This document shows positions 1-6,333 of a stretch of 9,264 nucleotides of DNA, one piece after another; positions within the stretch are counted from its first letter, which is position 1; each line of letters starts with the position of its first letter. This DNA is from Alphaproteobacteria bacterium (GTDB lineage Bacteria > Pseudomonadota > Alphaproteobacteria > WRDZ01): assembly GCA_009779595.1 (NCBI GenBank), contig WRDZ01000017.1, positions 1 through 9,264 of the forward strand. The letters run 5' to 3'. The translations under genes and the position numbers were made by a program. A model generated the notes under the pieces. It did not search any database, was not told the origin of the DNA, and saw only the letters and a list, made by a program, of their open reading frames with translations.

Positions 1-2
1 CC

Positions 3-824
<822 letters not shown>

Positions 825-831
825 GTTAATC

Positions 832-872
832 AAAAAATAAACGCGGCGCGGGGGCATAAGCCGACCGCGCCG
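832..872 (-). terminator. Rho-independent terminator of the outer-membrane protein gene
   Basis: Read on the minus strand, an 8-bp perfect stem CGGCGCGG/CCGCGCCG (arms 865-872 and 844-851) is followed by CG and then a T-rich run (TTTATTTTTT, 832-841). An inner GGC/GCC pair (853-855 with 860-862) can extend the stem. It begins about 19 bp after the omp stop. On the plus strand no T run follows the stem, so it is a poor terminator for accC, which ends only 8 bp before the A-run. Confidence 0.8.
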
Positions 873-890
873 AGGACATTAATAATGCGG

Positions 891-1580
891 TTAGAACTTG
901 ACGCGCGTGCCGACCATGAACTGGTGCTGGTAAATGCGGTTGGTTTCCGTGTTATGCGAAGCACCCCCACCGAAGTCACCCAAGCCAGACTTCGCTTTGC
1001 CAAGGTCAACGAAGCGATAGCCGATGTCCAAGGCAAGATTGTCCGCAATCTTGTATCCCATTCCAAGGCCAAGATTCCAAGCAAAGTTGGTTTTTGTCTT
1101 TGAAGACGTAGGATGAGAACTCATCCATTCATAAAGACCTTTTGCCCTGACGAACCCCATACCGATACCGGCACCGACATACGGGGTGAACTTCGTGCCG
1201 GTGTCAATATCGTAATACGCGTTCATAAACAAAGTCTGTATCCTGTTCGATTGGCGTATTGTATCAGTCGCAACTATTTCAGCCTTGGCCTCGGTGAAAA
1301 CGGCGTATTCCAGTTCCGCACGGACAGGGGCGTTCATTTTTGATAAATCATACCCGACTGCAATGGAACCGCCAAAGGTGTTGTCCCTTTTATTGCCGAT
1401 AGCGATTACATCTAGCAGCACTCCCGTGCTATCATAATACGGCATTCCGACATCCCTCATATGCGTCGAGCCGTAGATTAACCTAGGCGCGACATAGAAC
1501 CCTGACTGCGGTTCGGCCAAAGCCATTGACGGCGCGGCAAGCACGGCACCCAAAGCCAGTAATCCTGTAATACGTTTCAT
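891..1580 (-). CDS. Outer-membrane beta-barrel protein (OmpA/Opa-like small porin fold)
   Basis: A 229-residue exported protein. Residues 1-22 form a clear signal peptide (MKRITG, hydrophobic LLALGAVLAAP, ALA cleavage site before EPQSG). The mature part shows alternating aromatic/hydrophobic strands separated by polar loops: GFYVAPRLIYG, GSIAVGYDL, RAELEYAVF, LFMNAYYDI, TPYVGAGIGMGFV, NFAWNLGLGMGYKI, LALDIGYRFVDLG and a final strand QHQFMVGTRVKF. The terminal Phe is the usual signal for BAM-dependent outer-membrane insertion. Length and pattern fit the eight-stranded OmpA-like barrel superfamily; the exact function (adhesin, porin, immune evasion) cannot be read from sequence. I chose the ATG at 1580 because AAGGAG lies 10 bp before it and the signal peptide begins there; an in-frame ATG at 1619 would add 13 polar residues ahead of it. 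Its upstream region carries the (TTTG)17 tract and a terminator-like hairpin, so expression may be phase-variable. It has its own terminator at 832-872. Confidence 0.88.
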   Translation of the reverse strand: MKRITGLLALGAVLAAPSMALAEPQSGFYVAPRLIYGSTHMRDVGMPYYDSTGVLLDVIAIGNKRDNTFGGSIAVGYDLSKMNAPVRAELEYAVFTEAKAEIVATDTIRQSNRIQTLFMNAYYDIDTGTKFTPYVGAGIGMGFVRAKGLYEWMSSHPTSSKTKTNFAWNLGLGMGYKIADNLALDIGYRFVDLGKAKSGLGDFGGGASHNTETNRIYQHQFMVGTRVKF

Positions 1581-1617
1581 CTTCTTGTAACTCCTTTTAG
1601 TTGATTGTTGAAAATGC

Positions 1618-1650
1618 AAAAAGCCGTGTTTCCCACATAAGAAACACGGC
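1618..1650 (-). terminator. Terminator-like hairpin in the omp 5' leader (possible attenuator)
   Basis: On the minus strand a perfect 10-bp stem, GCCGTGTTTC/GAAACACGGC (arms 1641-1650 and 1623-1632), closes an 8-nt loop and is followed at once by TTTTT (1618-1622). This has the form of a Rho-independent terminator, yet it points toward omp and ends only 37 bp upstream of its ATG. That leaves little room for a complete promoter between hairpin and gene. Either it stops transcripts entering from the repeat side (attenuation), or it is a 5' stem that protects the omp mRNA. Structure is seen; function is inferred. Confidence 0.6.
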
Positions 1651-1674
1651 CGATTAATTTTGAAAACTGAAAAT

Positions 1675-1689
1675 GCCTTAGCTTAAGGC
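1675..1689. repeat. Small inverted repeat between the TTTG tract and the omp gene
   Basis: GCCTTA and TAAGGC flank a 3-nt loop, giving a 6-bp hairpin in the transcript of either strand. On the minus strand it is followed by ATTTTCAGTTTT, so it is a second, weaker candidate stop or pause element 25 bp upstream of the stronger hairpin at 1623-1650. It may instead be a regulator site. Confidence 0.4.
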
Positions 1690-1820
1690 TACACTTCTTT
1701 GTTTGTTTGTTTGTTTGTTTGTTTGTTTGTTTGTTTGTTTGTTTGTTTGTTTGTTTGTTTGTTTGCAAGAATCAGGCCGGAACGGACCATCATACCGCTG
1801 CTCATTTCCGTTCTAGCCAT
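1689..1820 (-). CDS. Possible short leader ORF containing the CAAA repeat (43 codons)
   Basis: ATG at 1820 opens MARTEMSSGMMVRSGLILA, then runs into about five NKQT units coded by the repeat and ends KEV-TAG right after it. AAGGTG, a fair match to a Shine-Dalgarno sequence, sits 8 bp upstream of the ATG, and a possible promoter lies at 1864-1890. With 17 units the frame terminates at 1689. With 16 (or 19) units the same start would read into the 40-codon frame that ends on the omp ATG; with 18 units it would stop about 20 bp past the tract. The peptide resembles nothing I recognise. It could be a chance ORF; the placement of SD, start, repeat and downstream coupling frame is what makes it worth listing. 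Confidence 0.35.
   Translation of the reverse strand: MARTEMSSGMMVRSGLILANKQTNKQTNKQTNKQTNKQTNKEV
1698..1765. repeat. Tetranucleotide microsatellite (TTTG)17, equal to (CAAA)17 on the minus strand
   Basis: Seventeen uninterrupted TTTG units (68 bp) lie about 117 bp upstream of the outer-membrane protein start. Perfect tetranucleotide tracts of this length are rare in bacterial chromosomes and are the hallmark of contingency loci such as those of Haemophilus, where slipped-strand mispairing changes the copy number and switches surface genes. Because 4 is not a multiple of 3, each gain or loss of a unit shifts any reading frame that crosses the tract. All three frames of the CAAA strand are open and cyclically encode Asn-Lys-Gln-Thr. 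Confidence 0.97.
1780..1813. repeat. 7-bp inverted repeat at the start of the possible leader ORF
   Basis: GAACGGA (1780-1786) and TCCGTTC (1807-1813) form a perfect 7-bp stem with a 20-nt loop. In a minus-strand transcript the stem begins 7 nt after the leader ATG, so it could affect leader translation. It may also be a regulator binding site. No function is evident. Confidence 0.3.
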
Positions 1821-1863
1821 AGCGCAAACACCTTTTTAACAAAACACCTTATACAACCAAAAG

Positions 1864-1890
1864 ACTATATCCGCGCCAAGACGATTGCAA
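1864..1890 (-). promoter_or_regulatory. Possible minus-strand promoter reading into the leader, repeat and omp
   Basis: On the minus strand TTGCAA (1885-1890, 4/6 match to a -35) is separated by 15 bp from TATAGT (1864-1869, 5/6 match to a -10). Transcription would start near 1857, about 35 nt before the leader ATG at 1820. The spacer is short and the -35 weak. The rest of 1821-2010 is AT-rich (notably 1943-1960) and has no gene that I can support. Confidence 0.3.
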
Positions 1891-1972
1891 GCACAAAAAT
1901 TTATTCCTTGCTTTTCCAATGCCCGCCTGCAAAAATAACGGCTTTTATATATTATATTACGCCACAAACCTA

Positions 1973-2004
1973 TTTACATTACGCGCAAATTATCGCAATA
2001 TAGT
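1973..2004 (+). promoter_or_regulatory. Possible promoter of the polysaccharide deacetylase gene, suggesting a leaderless start
   Basis: TATAGT (1999-2004) ends 6 bp before the ATG at 2011, the usual distance between a -10 box and the first base of a leaderless mRNA. No purine-rich Shine-Dalgarno sequence lies before this ATG. A -35-like TTTACA (1973-1978) is present but 20 bp away, which is too long for a standard promoter, so the -10 assignment is tentative. Confidence 0.3.
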
Positions 2005-2010
2005 CGTGTC

Positions 2011-3102
2011 ATGACCAAAAAACGCTCTGCCGCAAAAGCAAGGGCTGCCAAAAGACTCCGCAAGAAAAGGCAGCAGAAATGCATTGTAAAACCGCAGCCA
2101 TACTTCACATGGTGGCGCGTTCTGCTGATTGCCGCCATGGCGTTCTGCATAGGCGCCGCCGTAGCCTTGTACAACGACTATCGCCAGTCGCGCGTTGAAA
2201 CCCAGCTGTCAAGGGTCATGGACGCTGCCAGGCCCGGGCCGCCTGAAGAAACCGCCATGCCCATAAAAACGCAGGCGCAGACCGACCAAGAGTATCTGGA
2301 AAAGCTGATTGCCGAAGTCAAGGACGATTATCCGGCCCAATACGAAGAGCACGATTTGCATCAGCCAGCCTTGCCTCCTCCTCCGCCGCCGCCCAGGCCC
2401 GCTTTGCCGCCCGCGCCCGCATATGCGCCCCGGCCCGTAACCGCGACCAACAAAATCGTAATCATCATCGACGACATGGGCCTTAATGGAAAACGCGCGG
2501 ACGAAATCATGGCCCTGCACCCGAACATAACCCTGTCGTACCTGACTTACGCTCCGAACCTTGTCCGCCAGCTTGAAAAGGCGGTGTCCCAGGGGCGCGA
2601 GGTCATGCTTCACATCCCCATGCAGGCGTGGCGGGTTCCCGTAACCGACGGAATGCTGCACGACAGGATGTCCGGCAGGCAGATAGACCATATGATGGAC
2701 CAATACCTGTCAAAATGCATAAAGGGCTGCGTGGGCATAAACAACCACATGGGCAGCCGGCTTACCGCCAACCCGTATTACATGCAGCGGGTTATCCGCA
2801 AGCTTAGCGGCAGGAACCTGGTGTTCGTTGATTCGCGCACGACCAATTCCAGCGTGGCGTACGACATAGCCGTCCAAAACAACGTGCCGGCCCTTAAGCG
2901 CGACGTATTCATCGACCACGACGAAGGGGTGGAAAACGCCATGCGGCAGCTTGACAGGCTGCTTGAGATATCACGCAGGCGCGGGCTGGCCGTGGGAATC
3001 GGGCATCCAAAACCCTCCACGATAACGGCCATCAGGCGCTGGACCGCGAACCTGCCGGACGGGTTCGAGCTTATCACCGTGTCGCAGGCGGCGAACTATT
3101 AG
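2011..3102 (+). CDS. Divergent polysaccharide deacetylase family protein (DUF610/YibQ-like), membrane anchored
   Basis: A 363-residue protein with a very basic N-terminus (1-28), one membrane segment (about 34-54), a charged linker, a proline-rich stretch (LPPPPPPP at 121-128, then PALPPAPAYAPRP), and a periplasmic catalytic-type domain from about 147 on. The domain has the full motif set of the divergent polysaccharide deacetylase family: IVIIIDDMG (149-157, the Asp pair), LHIPMQ (200-205), GINNHMGS (242-249), FVDSRTT (272-278), DVFIDHD (298-304) and VGIGHPKPST (328-337). The His/Asp positions suggest an intact metal site. The family acts on envelope polysaccharide or peptidoglycan but its substrate is not well defined. 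Start is the first ATG of the basic segment; it lacks a Shine-Dalgarno sequence and may be leaderless. It is transcribed alone, divergent from omp and convergent with the HAD gene, sharing 4 bp at the stops. The seven-proline run would be expected to need EF-P. Confidence 0.9.
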   Translation: MTKKRSAAKARAAKRLRKKRQQKCIVKPQPYFTWWRVLLIAAMAFCIGAAVALYNDYRQSRVETQLSRVMDAARPGPPEETAMPIKTQAQTDQEYLEKLIAEVKDDYPAQYEEHDLHQPALPPPPPPPRPALPPAPAYAPRPVTATNKIVIIIDDMGLNGKRADEIMALHPNITLSYLTYAPNLVRQLEKAVSQGREVMLHIPMQAWRVPVTDGMLHDRMSGRQIDHMMDQYLSKCIKGCVGINNHMGSRLTANPYYMQRVIRKLSGRNLVFVDSRTTNSSVAYDIAVQNNVPALKRDVFIDHDEGVENAMRQLDRLLEISRRRGLAVGIGHPKPSTITAIRRWTANLPDGFELITVSQAANY

Positions 3103-3686
3103 ATACCGCAGATTTTGCGCACATCGTCCAGGGAAGCCGCCACGACTGCCCGCGGGGATAAAGTATCCCTTGAAAAATCAAAAAATGGATTTTCCAGCCA
3201 TATGGCCGTGCCCGCCGCGCCTATGGCTTCATTGACGTGACTGGGTTTGTCGTCGATGAAAAAGCTTTGCCTGTAACCGGCGCACAAGGTTTTCAGGGAA
3301 CCCTCTTTGGACGACAGCGAAGTATGATGATGATGCATGAACACGTCGCCGAAAACGTTAAGCAGGTTTTGCCGCCGCTTTTCAAAAATTTCCGGGTCCG
3401 AGCTTGCCGCCGTGACTATCGCAAGCTCGAAACCGGCGGCGGCCAGGTCGGCGACCAGCTGCACGGCCCCGGGCATGGGCCCAAGGCTGCCGAACGCTGG
3501 GCTGTGCTGGAACTGCATGGCGAAATCCATATACGGCCGCGGGTCTTCTTCAAACCGGCGTATGTTGTCCAGCGTTTCCTGATGGGAGGTTTCGCGGCCT
3601 ATATACTTTTCATACGCGGCGACAAGAGGCTGATACATGTTCAGCAGGACCTGGTCCACGTCGAAAACGAAAAGCTTGTCCATCAT
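3099..3686 (-). CDS. HAD-superfamily hydrolase (small phosphatase-like)
   Basis: A 195-residue soluble protein with all four HAD motifs: motif I FVFDVDQVL (Asp9 nucleophile, Asp11), motif II AIVTAAS (Thr92), motif III Lys127 in SSKEG, and motif IV FFIDDKPSHV (Asp145-Asp146). The cap between motifs I and II is short and helical (about 17-75), which fits a phosphatase acting on a small phosphorylated molecule; the substrate is unknown. A run of four histidines (118-121) sits just before motif III. The gene starts 13 bp after the DeoC-like gene stop, has no clear ribosome-binding site, and is probably co-transcribed and translationally coupled to it. The two consecutive ATGs (3686 and 3683) are both possible starts. 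Its TAA overlaps the TAG of the opposing deacetylase gene, leaving no room for a terminator between them. Confidence 0.85.
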   Translation of the reverse strand: MMDKLFVFDVDQVLLNMYQPLVAAYEKYIGRETSHQETLDNIRRFEEDPRPYMDFAMQFQHSPAFGSLGPMPGAVQLVADLAAAGFELAIVTAASSDPEIFEKRRQNLLNVFGDVFMHHHHTSLSSKEGSLKTLCAGYRQSFFIDDKPSHVNEAIGAAGTAIWLENPFFDFSRDTLSPRAVVAASLDDVRKICGI

Positions 3687-3699
3687 CAGCCGGCCGTAT

Positions 3700-4461
3700 T
3701 CACTTGTCTTGCTCGGCCGCTTTGTGCGCGCATTCTTCGAACAGGTCCATGGAGCCCGCTATCCTAAAGCATTCGGGCACAACCTTGTCCGCGCCCAGCA
3801 CGGCCTGCCCAAGTATCAGATAGTCGGCGGCCTGCAGAATAGTGTCAACCCCTTTGCCGGCCTTGAACCCGATTCGCTTGGCCTCTTTCTTGCGCGAGTT
3901 GTGCGCCCCCACGACCTCAAGCACCGCATTGGCGTGTTCGGGCGTTATCCCGTCGGACGAGCTTAGCTGCAGCCAGTCCGCGCCGAACATCGCGGCCTCG
4001 GTCGCGGCTTCGGTCAGGTAAATGGCCTTCTCCAAAACCTCGGATTCCAGGGCTATGCAAAAGTCGCCGTGCCCGATGGCGATATTCCGCATCTGCGTAA
4101 AATACTGCTTGGGATAACCAAGGTTTCCGGCCAGCCATTCTTTGTGGGGGAAGATTATCGTAAGCTCGTCCGCGCCCTGCTCTATCGCGAACTCAAGCTG
4201 GGTGTCGGTGCGCGCCAGGACGTTTATCTTTATGTTGCTGCCGCGGCAAAGCTCGGCCGCCAGGTCCATATGCTCGGGCGAAACCTGGATGCACACCGGC
4301 TTGTACTGCGATTTGGCAAGCTTGGCCAGCGCCTTTTCCACAAACGAGGCCGAAAGCTTTTTCCCCGACAAGTCCAGCTCCAGAACCGACAGTATCTTGT
4401 CCGCGCTTTCCTTGGGCACAAGCACGTTGAAGTCGTGCGCAACTGCTGTCTTTTTAGCCAC
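3700..4461 (-). CDS. DeoC-like (deoxyribose-phosphate aldolase fold) protein lacking key catalytic residues
   Basis: This 253-residue protein aligns by eye along its length with E. coli DeoC: GADELTIIFPHKEWLAGN (97-113) matches the GADEVD-VFPYRALMAGN block, GADWLQLSSSDG (160-171) matches GADFIKTSTG, RIGFKAGKG (196-204) matches TVGFKPAGG, and LGADKVVPECFRIAGS (222-237) matches FGADWADARHYRFGAS. True DeoC uses Asp102, Schiff-base Lys167 and Lys201. Here the first two positions hold Thr101 and Gln165, and only Lys200 is kept; Cys57 matches Cys47 of E. coli. It therefore probably does not cleave deoxyribose 5-phosphate by the usual mechanism, and could be a pseudoenzyme or a TIM-barrel aldolase with changed chemistry. 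Start is GTG at 4461, after a GGGGG ribosome-binding site; the upstream ATG at 4478 is in another frame. It leads a probable two-gene operon with the HAD gene (13-bp gap) and diverges from the AsmA-like gene. Confidence 0.82.
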   Translation of the reverse strand: MAKKTAVAHDFNVLVPKESADKILSVLELDLSGKKLSASFVEKALAKLAKSQYKPVCIQVSPEHMDLAAELCRGSNIKINVLARTDTQLEFAIEQGADELTIIFPHKEWLAGNLGYPKQYFTQMRNIAIGHGDFCIALESEVLEKAIYLTEAATEAAMFGADWLQLSSSDGITPEHANAVLEVVGAHNSRKKEAKRIGFKAGKGVDTILQAADYLILGQAVLGADKVVPECFRIAGSMDLFEECAHKAAEQDK

Positions 4462-4523
4462 GGCGGCCCCCTTTTCATAATAATAAAAAACACTTTCGCG
4501 AATCGTGCGTATATGTTAATTAG

Positions 4524-4552
4524 ATAATAATACAGTTTGAAGGTGTTTTCAA
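4524..4552 (-). promoter_or_regulatory. Sigma70-type promoter for the DeoC-like/HAD operon
   Basis: On the minus strand TTGAAA (4547-4552, 5/6) is followed after 17 bp by TATTAT (4524-4529, 5/6), with transcription expected near 4517 and a 5' leader of about 55 nt. The -35 overlaps the ribosome-binding site and first base of the divergent AsmA-like gene. No equally good plus-strand promoter was found in the 90-bp gap. A GANTC site (GAATC, 4500-4504), the recognition sequence of the CcrM methylase of alphaproteobacteria, lies between the two genes. Confidence 0.45.
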
Positions 4553-6285
4553 TGCGTTTACTGTTAATAATTATAATCTCTTTGTTAAGCATATCGCTGA
4601 CCGCGGTCGGGCTGATTTTCGTCAACTCGGGACCGCAGGCCCAGCAGCTGCAGGCGAACTTCGTGGACAGCCTTAGCCGCGCCACCGGAAGGGCCGTGCT
4701 TTACGACAGCTTATCGCAAAGCTTCATCGGCCATCGCCCGGCCGTAATCATAAACAACCTGAAAGTCCCGGAACTGATTCAAATGGACCACCCGTACGCC
4801 ATCACGGCCGAACAGGTGCGTTTTTACCTGAACCCCTATAGATGGGCCCGCGGGTCTTTCGACGTGCAGCGCATAGAGGTCATAAACCCCAGCGTGTTCA
4901 TAACGCTGGACGCTCCCGACCAAATCGCGCTTGGGGTTTTGGCCAACTGGGCGGCCTTGTTTTCCCAGTTCCCCCAGATTGCAATCCGCGACGCCCACAT
5001 CGTCAGCCAAAGCAGGTTCAGGGCTCTGGGCGGAGCTTTGCACACCACCGTCGTCGCCAGGAGAAGGTTCGGCAGATACGACATCAAGGGAATCGCCGCC
5101 TATAGAAACCAGCGTTTCAACTTTACCGGGTCCTACGCGCTGCAAAACAACAGTTTCCAGGTGAACGTGCTGTCGCCGGGCACAAGGATTGACATATCGG
5201 GGCGGACTTCGATTGCCGACGGATTAGGCGTGGATATCTCGGCCAGCGGCGACAGCGGGCTGGAAATGTCGGGGAGGGCCGTTGTCAGCCATCAAGGATT
5301 CACCCTGCGCGATTTCAGCTATGCGCGACAAGGTTCGGCTAGTATTTCCGCCCGCAGTTTAACCGCCAACAACGAAGGGCTTTCCGGAGATATCCGCATC
5401 GACGGATACCGGCAGCAGGCTTTGCGCGTGCCCACGGACATAAACCTGAACAACCTTCAGTTCAGCGGCGAAAACGTGCATATGATGGACATCGTGTTCG
5501 ACTCGATATCGCTGACGATAAACCAGAACGAAGAGGTCACCACCGCGCAGGATTTGACTTTCCGCATAGGCGACGTCGTGGTTTCAAACGGCACGTACAT
5601 GCTCATGGACGACACGGTTTCGCTGAAGATAACCGACGCCGTGCAGGGGGATGACAACCGGTTCATGGCGGATGTCAGTAAACAGGGCGGGGTATGGGAC
5701 GTCACGATAGCCGCCGGGACATTCAAGCCCGCGATGCTTGGCAGCATAACAGGGACCGGCATGTACACGGCGAAAATCAACGCCGCCCGGAACATGATTT
5801 GGGACGGCGGGGATTTCGGCCCGGCAAGGGTCGAGTATTCGCACAACAACGGCGTCGATTCCATGCACTGGATGACGTCGGACAACGCGAAGATAGCCGT
5901 GGACGCAAGCGGGCGGATATCGTTCGATATAAAGGCTCCGCTGAAAATGACGGACGATATAGCCGCGCGTTTCGGGCTTGACGCGCTGATAGGGAAAGCC
6001 GCGAAAATCGACGGCACGCTGAAAGGCGAAGAACTGAACGCCGTCATGCAGCTTGACGACCAGAACAAGTTCCTTGTAATGGGCAACGCCGGCAGGGAAA
6101 CTTTCAGCGGCCAGGTTTCGTTCATTTTCGCGGGCGCTTTGAAAACCACATGCGCGGCCAGCATCACTAACCTTACGGCAAGCTTTTCCAACTGCATGAC
6201 GGAAAACAGGACTATCGTCGAAGCGTTCGAACTTGCCAACAAAGACCTTAGCGTTGAAAACATCATAAAAAACATAAAACCGTAA
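4552..6285 (+). CDS. AsmA-like envelope protein
   Basis: A 577-residue protein with an N-terminal membrane segment or uncleaved signal (MRLLLIIIISLLSISLTAVGL, then GLIFVNSG) and a long beta-rich periplasmic region. The N-terminal pattern (VDSLSRATGRAV, RPAVIINNLKVPEL, ITAEQVRFYLNPYRWARGSFDVQRIEVINPSVFITLD) is the AsmA/TamB-like layout: helix, beta hairpin, then the repeated short strands of a groove that in this superfamily carries lipid across the periplasm or assists outer-membrane assembly. The C-terminal part is a run of short strands with two cysteines near the end (CAASITNLTASFSNC) that could form a disulfide. I chose ATG 4552 because AAGGTG lies 6 bp upstream; the in-frame TTG at 4537 would put that site inside the gene. 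fliO follows after about 45 bp without a clear terminator, so read-through into fliOP is possible. Assignment rests on architecture, not on a catalytic motif. Confidence 0.75.
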   Translation: MRLLLIIIISLLSISLTAVGLIFVNSGPQAQQLQANFVDSLSRATGRAVLYDSLSQSFIGHRPAVIINNLKVPELIQMDHPYAITAEQVRFYLNPYRWARGSFDVQRIEVINPSVFITLDAPDQIALGVLANWAALFSQFPQIAIRDAHIVSQSRFRALGGALHTTVVARRRFGRYDIKGIAAYRNQRFNFTGSYALQNNSFQVNVLSPGTRIDISGRTSIADGLGVDISASGDSGLEMSGRAVVSHQGFTLRDFSYARQGSASISARSLTANNEGLSGDIRIDGYRQQALRVPTDINLNNLQFSGENVHMMDIVFDSISLTINQNEEVTTAQDLTFRIGDVVVSNGTYMLMDDTVSLKITDAVQGDDNRFMADVSKQGGVWDVTIAAGTFKPAMLGSITGTGMYTAKINAARNMIWDGGDFGPARVEYSHNNGVDSMHWMTSDNAKIAVDASGRISFDIKAPLKMTDDIAARFGLDALIGKAAKIDGTLKGEELNAVMQLDDQNKFLVMGNAGRETFSGQVSFIFAGALKTTCAASITNLTASFSNCMTENRTIVEAFELANKDLSVENIIKNIKP

Positions 6286-6312
6286 AACAACCCCTTGCAA
6301 CCATGGTACCGG

Positions 6313-6333
6313 CATGCTATACCCAAAAGCATG
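6313..6333 (+). promoter_or_regulatory. Hairpin covering the probable fliO start codon
   Basis: CATGCT (6313-6318) and AGCATG (6328-6333) can pair across a 9-nt loop, placing the ATG at 6331 in the stem. With no strong Shine-Dalgarno sequence before fliO, this might limit its translation. A 6-bp pair is easily produced by chance. Confidence 0.25.

Larger units (their letters stand above)
1577..1699 (-). other. Open leader frame running from the repeat to the omp start (ATGA overlap)
   Basis: Immediately downstream of the CAAA tract (minus strand) one of the three frames stays open for 40 codons (KKCSLKLRHFQF... ending QLKGVTRR) and stops at a TGA that overlaps the omp ATG as ATGA. It crosses both leader hairpins. 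The other two frames stop directly after the repeat (TAG at 1689-1691, and a TAA about 20 bp past the tract). Such ATGA overlaps are typical of translational coupling. The peptide itself has no recognisable similarity and a 40-codon open frame can arise by chance, so this is listed as a possible regulatory frame, not a proven gene. Confidence 0.3.

Noticed and set aside
1707..2003. Plus-strand ORF through the repeat encoding repeated Phe-Val-Cys-Leu
   Set aside because: It starts at a TTG inside the microsatellite, has no ribosome-binding site, and the remaining sequence has no coding character; it is open only because the repeat is stop-free.
4461..4478. ATG at 4478 as the start of the DeoC-like gene
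   Set aside because: It is in a different reading frame; the GTG at 4461 with the GGGGG before it is in frame with the conserved protein.
4516..4530. Second CtrA-like site (TTAA-N7-ATAA) in the asmA-like/DeoC-like promoter gap
   Set aside because: The second half deviates from TTAA, the following C is missing, and the region is simply AT-rich; it cannot be told from chance.
4537..4551. TTG start extending the AsmA-like protein by five residues
   Set aside because: AAGGTG at 4540-4545 is well placed for the ATG at 4552 and would be inside the gene if the TTG were used.
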